A DNA stretch of 15,792 nucleotides from Acidobacteriota bacterium (GTDB lineage Bacteria; Acidobacteriota; Blastocatellia; RBC074): positions 1 through 15,792 of the forward strand of contig JADJLO010000013.1 in the NCBI GenBank assembly GCA_016710075.1. The letters are read 5' to 3'. Position numbers and translations under genes: made by a program. This document shows, in pieces, positions 1 through 8,297 of this stretch; position 1 is the first letter of the stretch, and each line of letters begins with the position of its first letter. The notes below the pieces were generated by a model. It saw nothing but the letters and a program-made list of their open reading frames with translations, was not told where the DNA came from and did not search any database.

Positions 1-2278
1 CTGTATATCGTATCGAGACTCGAAAGATCCACAAGAAATACCTTAGGATGCTGATTGCCAGCAGACCCAGTCCCATCCACCTCAGCAGGCGATTGACCCG
101 TCAGATGCAAAGAAAAGAGGCTTATGATTCCGCCAATAGAGCGTCCAGATCACAGAAAGCGTAAACTGTTTTGCCAGACTGAGCTCACGCTGCTCCTCAT
201 GTAGCTTTGCGTAATCGATCTGTTTCTGGAAATAGGAAACCGATTCGGCGCTCAGGGCTATCCAGCTATAACATTGAGTAGGATCCTTAGAGCCGTTGAA
301 TACGGTGATGCTCGTCTTTATGAACATTTTCGTTGTGGAAGTATAGCCGCATCGTCACGGCCATCGCAGCCCAATGACTATCAGAAAGACGCAAAAGTCG
401 GGTTGAGGATCAATCTGTGCCACCTTGTCCTCAAAATGGCCCGAATCGACGGCGAGGACCTTCGAGGATTGTCAGCCCCAGCAGAAAACGGGCCGCCGAT
501 TCTCGCGCCCCATACCCGGCGTCTGGCCCCGACAATCAGCAGCCCCGACAGCCCAAAAGTCGTCCAGAGAGCTGTGAGCGACAACGCCTCCAGAAATTGT
601 TATATCTGCCCCGCAGGTATTCGACGGCATTCACATCGCCCTCTGGGATTCCCATCCTGAGTTTATTGAATAGATCGATGACATCCGAACTCCAGCCAGA
701 TGAGGGTTACCAGATTCGCGACGACGATCAATCCAACGGAAGAACTGCCGCTCGCGCAACTCAACTTGCTCTTTGAATTTTGATAGAGGATCGCGGCAAT
801 CACAAGGGAACCCGCCCCAGTATCACCGCCGATAACGCGCGTTTGTTGCCGTTCGGATTGAACGACTGGTTGTATCCAAAACTCGATTCCGCCAGATCGA
901 ACATCAGCCAATGAGAGAACGGAAATAGAAAAAAGATAATCGCGGAAACGGCTCTCAACTGCAGGCTGCGCGATTTCCAACCCGATCCACATCGGCACCA
1001 GACCTTCAAGCGCCCAGCTCATCGTCACCCAGTGCTGATCCCAGGCTGTATCGGTACGGCCAGCGTCAGGAAGCTCGCCGCCAGACCGATAAAGGTCATA
1101 ATCAGGTACTTGTCTTCGCGGTCTCGCGTGTATTTCATCGATAACCGAGAGGCCCAGATAAAAGCAGACGCGGCGATCGCGAATAATCCGAGATAGAAAT
1201 TGGTACTTGTTTTCGAGCAGAAAATAGCTGGTCCCGAAATAAAAACCGGCATTCGAAAAGATCAGGCCAAGATCCGGGGCGATCGTCGGTTTGCGCCTGT
1301 GATATTGTGAAAGACCGCGAGCACGGCGAAAATCAGGAACAACAGGGTGAAGAAAAGATTGTCGTCCAGAGCTTCTCCGGCGCGTAATGTTCATCCATCC
1401 AGCCTCCCGAGATTGGTATCGTTCCGATGAAAGCCAGATAATTCGGGGTCCGCCATTGTTTTGAAATAGGCAACCTACCACCAACACCTTAAGCATCAGG
1501 CAGGGCAATGTAGGTGAAAAGCCCCGATTGATTATGCGCTCCGCTCGAGACCATCGCCACTGCGGCGTCAGAAAACCTTTCGAAACGGTAGCTTGTCGCT
1601 ATCACCAGCGCATCATACTTCGCCGCCAGCAGGACCGCGGCAGCCGTCACCAGCGACATCAGCAGAAATGCCATCAGTTGACTTATCAGTTGATAACGGT
1701 CGTATGCCGCAAAAATGTCGGGTAGGTATCGATATCCCGCCCCGGATAATCCGTAGAGCATAATTCGCTATCGCGCGAACGGATCTTCTCTGCGGCAAAG
1801 AGCAGTCGAGTCCGGCCGCAATTCCGATCCGCCAAGCCCGTCCCTGCAGGCCGATCCATCCGCCGGAAGGCTTCACGCGAAAATATCCGGCGCCAAGCAC
1901 AATCCGCGAAGATGCCTATCCGATTGAACCACGTCCCTCCGATGAGCGATTCCAAGATCACGCTTTCGGGGATAATCCCGGAGACTTCTTCTTCAGTTTC
2001 AACCTCAAGGGGTGGCTGAAGTGGTTTGGGCTCTATTGCAGCCGCATCCGGTTCTTCAATCATCATCGGCTGCTCAGGAAGGAATTCCGGAGCGGCCACT
2101 TCTGCCTGAATTGAATGAGGCGCCGGGGATGAAATGGTTCCGGCTGTTTTAGCGATATATCGGGGCGGGTGATCTGAAGTTTGTTTTTCCAAGAGCATAG
2201 ATTCGCGAGATCTTCTCTCAGGGCAAATTCGAGATAATCGAGCCGATCCAGCAGGGTTTTCAGTTGGTCTTGATTCAT
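1..2278 (-). CDS. DUF2339 multi-spanning membrane protein (3' end outside window, many frameshifts)
   Basis: Large predicted inner-membrane protein of the DUF2339 family; molecular function unknown. The start is the ATG at 2278 (MNQDQLKTLLDRLDYLEF), a coiled N-terminus followed by a Pro/Glu-rich linker. Family landmarks then appear in order but in different frames: ESLIGGTWFNRIGIFA (about 1945-1905), GAGYFRVKPSGGWIG, LMAFLLMSLVTAAAVLLAAK (about 1675-1615), LGLFAIAASAFIWASRLS (about 1200-1145), FLTLAVPIQP, WVTMSWALEGLVPMWIGLEI (about 1030-970), ANLVTLIWLE, SLTALWTTFGLSGLLIVGAR (about 580-520) and finally KVFLVDLSSLDTIY at the window edge. At least eight frame changes are needed, yet every segment stays hydrophobic and family-like, so I attribute the breaks to sequence error. 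Third gene of a set with DUF445 and the carboxyltransferase, 34 bases downstream of the latter. The family assignment is firm; single-frame translation is impossible. Confidence 0.8.
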
Positions 2279-2312
2279 AGTACGAATTGTCCGACGTGCG
2301 GGCCGGGTTTGT

Positions 2313-3891
2313 TCAGGGGGATGAGCGCAGAGCCAGTTCAAGCGCAGGCCTGACCTCATCCGGTGTCAGACGGCATCGACCTGAGCCGCGCGGCGGCGAA
2401 TCGGCGTCGAGTTGTCGTTCGTAATCTGCGCACTCTGTTCATTTCGGCGCGGAGAGTTTTTCGTCCGGTTCCATCCCCTGAGCCCTGAGTTTTCCAGTTG
2501 CGAAGCGAACAAAGCTATGACGGCCGATTCGCCTTCCATGACCCCCATTCTGTGGGTCGGCAGTGTGAAGATGAAATCGGGATCGAAGCCCTGACCGGGC
2601 ATGGCGTAATACCCTGCGCCGCCGGGATGGTTGAGGGTCAGCACGATTTTGGAACTGTGGTTGGTAATGGCTTCAACGAAACGCGCACCTGCGGATGATG
2701 CCGGATTGCTCGGCTTCGACGCCGACCATAAAACCGGAAACGTCCCGGATGAAGAGTGCGGCGTTTCCTGCCGGTTGCAGGTCCCGATGAAATATGCGGT
2801 CTTCTCGGCACTCTCGGTATAGATGATCCCGCCGAACTTCGGTGGCTTCCCCGACCTTGCGGAATAAGCCCTCGATTATTGGCGATGATACCGACATTGA
2901 TGCCGCATAACGGGCGTGCGGTGATCATCTCCCTTGCACAATCGGCCCAGGAATTCGTCGAAGCTGTCGCGACTCGGGTGCAGCCAAGCATCTCTCTTTG
3001 GCGTCGTACGGTGCGCGGTGATCGGCAGGCAGGATATCGTGAGATCAGTTGTCGGGCGGGCGGGGCTCCTGCCGATCGATGATGCTGACGCGGGTCAATT
3101 CTTTGGCCGGAAGTTCGGAGACCATTTCTCGTATCTTGCCGATGAATTCCTTGTCGTCTTTCGATCGATAATGCCACGCCGGAGACGATTGCATTGTGCA
3201 TCTTCGCGCCGCCCAGAGTTTCGCTGTCGACCTTCTGACCAGTGGCGCCCTTGACCAGAGGTCCGCCGAGGCCCATAAAGACGTTCAGCCGACCATCAGA
3301 ATCACATCCGAGAGCGTAGGCAAATACGCTCCGCCGGCCGCATTGTCCGATGACCGCGGCGATCTGGAACTTTCAGATACCAGCGCATGACCGAATCTGT
3401 AGTAGAAGATCCTCGCCGCGCCATACTGCCCCGGAAAAACGCCTCCCTGATAGGGGGATTGACTCCTGCGGAGTTCCAAGGTAGATGATCGGCACGCGGC
3501 AGCGCATGGCGATCTCCTGCGCCTAGAGCATCTTTTGACCGTCTCCGGCCACCACGACCCGGCTTTGACAGTCGCATCGCTGGCGACAATACCGCTTCAC
3601 GGCCCGAGACGACTCCAAAACCCAGTGACGACTCCGGCTGCAGGAGCCCAGCTTCGTATTCGTCATAGGACACAGAGCAGTCCGACCTCCTGGAAACCAG
3701 GCTTGGAATCCAGAAGCAGGCAACCTTTCACGCGCCGTCGATTTGCCTGCTGGTGCTGGCGATTCGATCTTGTCGCTCCCTCCGCCGAGCATCAGCTTTT
3801 CTTCAGTTTCCGCACGCTCACCCAAGAGCTCTTCCGAAATGGATCCAATTTGGGATTGCCCTACCGGTTGTTCCATGGTTGAACGTTTCAT
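2313..3891 (-). CDS. Acyl-CoA carboxylase, carboxyltransferase (beta) subunit, frameshifted
   Basis: Carboxyltransferase subunit of a biotin-dependent acyl-CoA carboxylase (MccB/PccB-like, crotonase fold). It moves CO2 from carboxybiotin to an acyl-CoA in the cytoplasm; the acyl substrate cannot be told from this sequence. The start chosen is the ATG at 3891 (MKRSTMEQPVGQ), overlapping the DUF445 stop as ATGA; a second ATG lies five codons in. Signatures in order: GGGSDKIES, LLLDSKPGFQEVGLL, GFGVVSGREAVL, then GGAYLPTLSDVILMV and FMGLGGPLVKGATGQKVDSE (about 3340-3210), ETLGGAKMHNAI, GINVGIIANNRGL, IQDVSGFMVGVEAEQSGIIR (about 2750-2690), LTLNHPGGAGYYAMPGQGFD, and a C-terminus VDAV..LTPDEVRPALELAL before TGA at 2313. 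The reconstructed length of about 525 residues fits the family. About ten frame changes interrupt it. No biotin carboxylase or biotin carrier gene lies in the window. Confidence 0.82.
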
Positions 3892-4723
3892 ATGAAATTG
3901 ATGAGAGTCCGAATTATTCCGACGATGAAGCCTGTTAGGCGCCGAACCAGACAATCGCGGCTATTTCGCGGCCGGCGGTCTCCATAATAAGCTCTTCGAT
4001 CGCTTCATTCGATAGCGCATTCAGTCTTTTGATAAGAATTCCGCGAACATCAGCCGATGGCTTAAATGGAGACGGAAATTATTGATCGCCGATTTTTTTG
4101 GTTGATTCGGATTCGAAAAATTGTTTCCAGGGATCTGCGCCATAGCCTGTGTGATGCTCGATCTGAGATAGAGGCTCTCGGCGATCTGATCAGCAAGCTG
4201 AGTGATCGAGTCTCCGACAATGCGGTTGAGGGCGGCCTCGTCCGGGAAGAAATCCGTGACGAAGCGTCTGAGCAGGCTGAACCGGCGATCTATCTCGGTC
4301 TCGACAATGCGCCGCAATGAACGCGCAATATCGGATCGTGCCTCGGCGGAATCGCGGGTGATAAAGCTTCTCTTTGATATGCTCGACAATCAGTTGAATT
4401 GTCGATTCCTCTGCGAATGGTGCCGGGTATTCCCGTTTGGCGATCGAGGTGATCTCGGGCTCAAAGGTTGAGGCTGCATGGTCTCGTCGGTGATGGTTTC
4501 GACATCGAGCAGCTTTTCACCGATCACCGTTGAAAGCGCTATGATGAATTGATCCCGCTCCTTGGGCAACATGCCGGGAGTCAGCGGCACTTTCATTCCG
4601 AAAATATAAACGGGATTGCGCGGGCGAAAAAGCATCTTCGCTGCAAGCCACGCGGCGGCATATCCGTGCAGCGTCGCCACAACGATCGGGCTCCAACTTG
4701 ATCAGCAATTCAATGCTTATCAT
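3888..4723 (-). CDS. DUF445 family membrane protein, frameshifted
   Basis: DUF445 (YheB-like) membrane-anchored protein of unknown function. Starts at the ATG at 4723 (MISIELLIKLEP) with an AGGTG ribosome site six bases upstream. The family core follows: GYAAAWLAAKMLFRPRNPVY, IFGMKVPLTPGMLPKERDQF, then STVIGEKLLDVETI, then a helical middle (ADQIAESLYLRSSITQAM) and the typical C-terminal ending EAIEELIMETAGREIAAIVW followed, after a frame change, by GFIVGIIRTLINFI and TGA at 3888. The first break is at about 4690: CCC is present where CC restores E-P-I-V-V-A-T-L-H-G. Reconstructed length is about 278 residues. The stop overlaps the start of the carboxyltransferase gene by ATGA, which suggests translational coupling. 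Divergent from the thioesterase gene, with 110 bases between the starts. Confidence 0.8.
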
Positions 4724-4833
4724 TTATTCACCTGATGACCTGATTCATCCCCGATGGTTTTGACATCACTTCTCATTCGGGTTAAACAACTCTGTCAGCA
4801 CAGAATTTAACACTGAAAAGATGAAATAAAACT
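4724..4833. promoter_or_regulatory. Divergent promoter region between DUF445 gene and thioesterase gene
   Basis: Divergent starts leave 110 bases of AT-richer DNA, so promoters for both directions should lie here. On the plus strand a perfect TTGACA at 4760-4765 is followed 17 bases later by TAAACA at 4783-4788, a weak -10 match, placing initiation near 4795 and a leader of about 40 bases. The thioesterase ATG is preceded only by purine-rich GAAAAGATGAAATAAAAC, without a strong Shine-Dalgarno. No clear minus-strand promoter was found. Confidence 0.35.
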
Positions 4834-5287
4834 ATGTTCAACATTGAAAATCACAATTGGTCGGAGACCCGCTTGCGGGTCCGCTACGCCGAAACCGATC
4901 AGGCCGGCGTCGTTTATCATTCAAACTATCTGATCTGGTTTGAGGTGGGCAGGGTCGAGCTTTGCCGCGATCACGGATTCAATTATCGCGAAATGGAGGC
5001 CGAAGCCGACGCGCGCCTGCCCGTAACCAGTCAAGGCGACTTATCTCATCAGTAAGCGAAATATGATGATGAGATTATTGCGCGGACCAGGCTCACCGAC
5101 CTGCGCAGCCGCTCGGCTGATTGCCTATGAGATTCAGGAAGCGGACAATACCCTCTGCCCGAAGGGAGACTCACACATAGTCGTCAACTCTCAGGGCCGG
5201 GCTCGCTCCTTCCCGCCAAAATATGCGGAGTTCATGGAGGCGCCGGAAAGGCAAAAGAGGGAAATGACGAAAGATCAAACGAAGTAG
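4834..5287 (+). CDS. Acyl-CoA thioesterase, YbgC/FadM hot-dog family, frameshifted
   Basis: Small cytoplasmic hot-dog thioesterase of the YbgC/4-hydroxybenzoyl-CoA thioesterase group, expected to hydrolyse acyl-CoA or acyl-ACP thioesters. The N-terminus carries the family signature RVRYAETDQAGVVYHSNYLI with the catalytic-type Asp at residue 22, followed by WFEVGRVELCRDHGFNYREME. After about 5030 the frame changes: YDDEIIARTRLTDLRSRS, then AYEIQEAD, then VVNSQGRARSFPPKYAEFM near the C-terminus, ending at TAG 5285-5287. The reconstructed length of about 150 residues fits the family. It is the only plus-strand gene in the window and is convergent with the SPFH gene. Substrate unknown. Confidence 0.82.
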
Positions 5288-5349
5288 GATGAACACTCTG
5301 ATTGACCAATTAATTGAGGCCGGTACAATTTAAATTTATTTGAATTCAA

Positions 5350-5392
5350 GGAGCGTATGGAGTACGGCGTCGAGCCGCACTCCATACGCTCC
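5350..5392. terminator. Strong hairpin between convergent genes (possible bidirectional terminator)
   Basis: A perfect 14-bp stem pairs 5350-5363 (GGAGCGTATGGAGT) with 5379-5392. After one A/C mismatch, a further 4-bp CGGC/GCCG stem (5365-5368 with 5374-5377) closes on a five-base loop. It sits between the thioesterase stop (5287) and the probable SPFH stop (about 5403), where a shared terminator is expected. Neither side has a U-tract, so it is not a classical intrinsic terminator; it may instead act as an RNA-stability or REP-like element. The pairing is certain, the function is not. Confidence 0.5.
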
Positions 5393-5402
5393 GCGACCTT
5401 AT

Positions 5403-6395
5403 TCAGTTCTCTGCCTCTGGCGTGGAACCGGGATCGGCTCACCGGGGCAGTCTCTCCACCGAAGACTTCCTTGAACGCGCCGATGCTTGAGCACGCTGCT
5501 GGTCTCGACAGGCATGGAAGACGACTTTGGAATTATTCGACCGGGACATCTCCTTGAGCGAATCGATATATTTCATCGTGATCAGGTATTGAGCCGGATT
5601 TCCCTGGCCGCCGATGATGCCATCGGCGATCTGGCGGATAGATTCGGCTTCAGCGGTGGCTGCCGTCAATCTTGCCTTCGCCTGACCTTCCGCCTGCAGA
5701 ATGTTCGATTCTTTCTCACCCTCCGCTCTGGTGATTGCAGCCTGTTTCTCGCCTTCCGCTCTGGTGATCGCCGCCTGTTTTTCGCCCTCCGCCTGCAGCA
5801 CAATGGCGCGCCGGTTGCGTTCGGCCGTCATCTGCTTCTCCATCACTATTCGCACATCCTCGGGCGGATTGATATTCTTCAATTCGACGCGGGTGACCTT
5901 GACGCCCCATTTGTGTGTCGCTTCGTCGAGTGTGATGCGTAAACGTGTGTTGATGGTATCTCGCGATGTCAGGGCGTGATCGAGGTCAAGTTCTCCGATC
6001 ACGTTTCTCATCGCAGTGATGGTCAACTGGATGATGCTGCCTACCAGATCGTTGATTTCATACATCGCTTTGATCGGGTCGGTGACCTGCCAGTAAATAA
6101 TGGAATCGACGAGTATGGTCACGTTGTCCCGCGTGATCACGGGTTGTGGCGCCAGATCGTTGAATTGTTCCCGAAGGTCTATCTGAGTATGACCCGGGCG
6201 CATCCCGCTCCAGTAAACGGATCTTGGTCGATCGAGAAATGGCGTAATGATGTTCAGGCCGCTCGAGGCGACTCGATCGAACTTGCCCAGCCGCTCGATC
6301 AGCATTACCGTTGCCTGCGGAACAATCCGGATTGTCTTGGCTGCGATAACGAGCACGATTACTGTGATGATTGACAGTGGTATTAAAAACTCCAT
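5403..6395 (-). CDS. SPFH/band 7 (slipin/QmcA-like) membrane protein, C-terminus frameshifted
   Basis: Prohibitin-homology protein that oligomerises on the inner membrane and organises microdomains. Residues 3-20 form the N-terminal anchor (PLSIITVIVLVIAAK). The SPFH domain follows with IVPQATVMLIERLGKFDRV, ITPFLDR, QPVITRDNVTILVDSIIYWQ and VTRVELKNINPPEDVRIVME. Residues 202-234 are three 11-residue repeats of the type AEGEKQAAITR (two identical, the third AEGEKESNILQ), a hendecad coiled coil. The C-terminal motif MKYIDSLKEMSRSNNSKVVF is in frame; then a shift is needed to read MPVETSSVL and another to read SIGAFKEVFGGE. Which stop is native is unclear: TGA at 5403 or TAA at 5399 are candidates, against TGA at 5439 in the uncorrected frame. 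Start ATG at 6395 has a strong GGAGGAG four bases upstream. Lies directly after nfeD, its usual partner. Confidence 0.88.
5723..5788 (-). repeat. 33-bp tandem duplication inside SPFH gene
   Basis: Two adjacent 33-base units (5723-5755 and 5756-5788) differ at only a few positions and encode two identical copies of AEGEKQAAITR; a third, diverged unit lies at about 5690-5722. Because the unit is exactly 11 codons, copy-number change keeps the reading frame and lengthens the coiled coil by one hendecad. Confidence 0.75.
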
Positions 6396-6399
6396 ACTT

Positions 6400-6406
6400 C
6401 TCCTCC
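6400..6406 (-). promoter_or_regulatory. Ribosome binding site of the SPFH gene
   Basis: GGAGGAG on the minus strand, four bases before the ATG at 6395. It is one of the few strong Shine-Dalgarno sites in the window and fixes this start. Confidence 0.7.
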
Positions 6407-6452
6407 AATAATATTTCGGTTAAAGGCTGTTGGAATTCACATTCTGCAAGGA

Positions 6453-6945
6453 TCAGGATTCTTTGGAAATCTCGGCGAAAGAGCGCGCATGGTGGCCCCG
6501 TTCGCCTGACATGGATCGAGTTGCCTTCAATTCTTTCGACCGAGACTGAATCACCCTCTTTCAGCGGCCATTCACCATCTGACGGATAGGCAGTCCAGAC
6601 GGCTCCGTATACCTTGACAGCTCCCTCATTGAGTTGCCCGTGGCTCGATTCGACCACGGTACCAATCTGACCGAGCATCGTTTCAGCTCCTGCCCTCAGT
6701 TTGGGTTTATCCGTTGAAAGAGGCAAAAATCGCTCGAGTATCGTTCTGGATGCGACCACCATCGCCACCGATGAGACCAGGAAGGCCACCACCTGAAAGA
6801 CGAGGCTCTCGACACCGAGCAGCGCAAGCAGCCCCGCCAGCAGGGCTCCAACGCCAAACCACAACAGTACAAATCCCGGTGTGAATACTTCTGCGACGGC
6901 AAAGACGCCGGCGATGATCAACCAGATTATCCAGGCTCGAAACAT
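6453..6945 (-). CDS. nfeD: NfeD family membrane protein (short form), 3' end frameshifted
   Basis: NfeD-type partner of SPFH proteins. Three hydrophobic segments fill the first ~70 residues (WIIWLIIAGVFAVAEVF, FVLLWFGVGALLAGLLALLG, VFQVVAFLVSSVAMVVASR). They are followed by the soluble OB-fold domain: MLGQIGTVVESSHGQLNEGA, VKVYGAVWTAYPSDGEWPLK, EGDSVSVERIEGNSIHVRR. There is no N-terminal serine protease domain, so this is the short form. Starts at the ATG at 6945; no clear Shine-Dalgarno. The uncorrected frame runs on into the SPFH gene to 6058, which is not credible; one shift after IHVRR gives a stop at about 6453, just before the SPFH ribosome site. The protein is about 160 residues, normal for the family. 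Presumed to work with the adjacent SPFH protein in membrane quality control. Confidence 0.83.
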
Positions 6946-7445
6946 AGGTTTTTAAATGGAATTAATTGTTATTGATCGATGGCGCAGAAATACAACGCCT
7001 TTCAACCTGATTCAGTAACTGATTTCTTCTTCGAATTACGATGCATGGTATTCCAGTTTGATCCGGAACGGCAAGGTAAATAGTTTAAATTTCGTAATTG
7101 CTCAGCCCTTAACGGTTCTTGACGGAAAGTTCTTCCCAAGTCCGGATTTCGTAAAAATAAAGGTATTTTTCATCGCCAAGAACGCCAAGAGAGCCAAGAA
7201 CGCCAAGAGGATTGGCCAGGGCCTGATTCATAGCCGGTTTTAAGCAGCTGAAATCAAGAGGTCAGGCCAAATCCCGGCAATCAATCTTGGCGTTCTTGGC
7301 GATGAAAAATACCTTTATTCCCACTTAATCCATCAAATACTAAAGACCAGGCGCTTGCAGTTACTAAGTCCTGTTACGCAAATAAGTAGTTCCTGAATTT
7401 TGACACGTTCTTTTGGAGGGGTCAAGAGGCGGCTGAAGCCTGCCT
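6946..7445. other. Intergenic region between lpxI and nfeD
   Basis: Five hundred bases without a supported gene. The right end (7446-7330) may still hold lpxI 3' sequence if its stop has been misplaced by indels. The middle holds the inverted-repeat element at 7156-7319. The left part (6946-7150) is AT-rich and probably carries the nfeD promoter, but I see no convincing -35/-10 pair on the minus strand. No ribosome site precedes nfeD. Confidence 0.6.
7156..7319. repeat. MITE-like element with 35-bp perfect inverted termini and GCCAAGAAC repeats
   Basis: Bases 7156-7190 are the exact reverse complement of 7285-7319 (35 of 35 by direct reading). The arms begin with AATAAAGGTATTTTTCATC and end in the repeated 9-mer GCCAAGAAC/GCCAAGAGA, which continues inward from the left arm to about 7209. 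The interior (about 94 bases) contains a second small partial palindrome (GGCCTGA/TCAGGCC). No coding capacity and no visible target-site duplication. It could be a non-autonomous mobile element or a transcript-end palindrome between lpxI and nfeD. Confidence 0.8.
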
Positions 7446-8271
7446 TTAGCTCATCTGGCGATGATGGCTGTTTATGGCGATTGGCGGCGGAGAGAGTCTC
7501 TTCGCGATCGAAGATCAGGGGTTTTGTCGGCGGTGAGCGACATGGCGGTGACATTGCAGGCCCGCAAAGTGTCGATCGTGTTCATTCCGATGACGGGAAC
7601 ATCGAACCGCATATCCTGGTTTGGCTTGGGCCGCTTTGATGACGGTCAACGGGCGGCCTCGGACAAGTTCGGATGCGCGCCGGATTGTCGCATCGGTTCC
7701 CTCCACACTTCAATGGCCACGACCGCCTGATTCTTGACCGCAATGGTCTGTCCGAGATCGAGTCGGGCCAGTTCCAGGGCGACGTGGAGCCGTATTCGAT
7801 ATCCTCGGCTTCGTGTTTGTTCGGGGAGCGTTTGGTCAGAACGCCGGAACGGGCGACCATCGGCTGCAGGAAGGTGGTTGAATCGACGAGGGTGATGCCT
7901 TCGGATTGAAGTTCATCGGCGATTCCGCCGATCAGGGCGTCTGTGTTTCGTCTTTTCAATCTCGCCAGCATTCTGGCCATCCGCAGGTCAGGCAGCGCGT
8001 TGAGTTTGAAGATCTGAACGTGCTTCACCTGGCCGGCCATGATCACAAGCGTGACGCCTTCGCGTTTGAAGAATTTTATCAGCTTGTTGAGATGGCCGAC
8101 ACTGATCCACTCGACTACCCCGCCGGAAGATTCGATCTTCGGATCGGTCTCCTCCTTGATTGCGGCGACCGCCATTTCAACGCCCTCTGCACGGGCGCCA
8201 TCGAGCACCAGAAAAGGGAACCGCCCGTTGCCGGCAATCAGGCCATATTTTTTATTCTCAGGATTCGGCAT
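7446..8271 (-). CDS. lpxI: UDP-2,3-diacylglucosamine pyrophosphatase LpxI (DUF1009), frameshifted
   Basis: LpxI hydrolyses UDP-2,3-diacylglucosamine to lipid X and UMP, the step done by LpxH in E. coli. Starts at the ATG at 8271 (MPNPENKKYGLIAGNGRFPF). Family motifs: GLIAGNGRFPFLVLDGAR, GHLNKLIKFFKREGVTLVIM, AGQVKHVQIFKLN, LIGGIADELQSEGITLVDST, ATIRRASELVRGR, KPNQDMRFDVPVIGMNTI and LIFDREE. Four breaks could be resolved, all single-base changes in short runs: TT read as T after DIEYG (about 7790), GG as G before EGTDATIRR (about 7705), CC as CCC before KPNQD (about 7630), and CCC as CCCC before LIFDREE (about 7525). One more shift near the end would give the stop at 7446 and about 275 residues, the usual family length; the exact stop is uncertain. 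Follows lpxA by 26 bases. Confidence 0.88.
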
Positions 8272-8297
8272 CGATTGAGAAAACCTCGAGGAATTCT

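Noticed and set aside
274..776. Overlapping plus-strand open frames of 119-128 codons
   Set aside because: They run antisense to DUF2339 segments whose minus-strand translation matches the family (SLTALWTTFGLSGLLIVGAR). Their composition is Arg/Pro/Ser-rich with no recognisable domain.
663..1508. A separate 281-residue minus-strand protein
   Set aside because: Only parts of it (DLGLIFSNAGFYFG, WVTMSWALEGLVPMWIGLEI) are native DUF2339 sequence. The stretches between are out of frame, so it is an accidental join of one broken gene.
1..5300. Programmed ribosomal frameshifting or true gene decay as the cause of the many frame changes
   Set aside because: There are too many sites, both directions of shift, and no recurring slippery heptamer or downstream structure. 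All frames keep conserved residues, and the same pattern hits bamA, fabZ and lpxI.
6058..6452. NfeD frame read through into the SPFH gene as a 295-residue fusion
   Set aside because: The extension is the wrong-frame translation of the SPFH coding region. A strong ribosome site and ATG for SPFH lie at 6406-6393, and NfeD proteins end soon after the OB-fold.
7171..7210. Tandem 9-mers considered as a CRISPR-like array
   Set aside because: Units are 9 bases with no spacers between them, and the stretch is mirrored 100 bases away. That is a palindromic repeat, not an array, and no cas gene is present.
7058..7243. Small plus-strand open frame with AKNAKRAKNAKR
   Set aside because: The repeated peptide is only the translation of the GCCAAGAAC tandem in the left arm of the inverted-repeat element. 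No ribosome site or homologous look.
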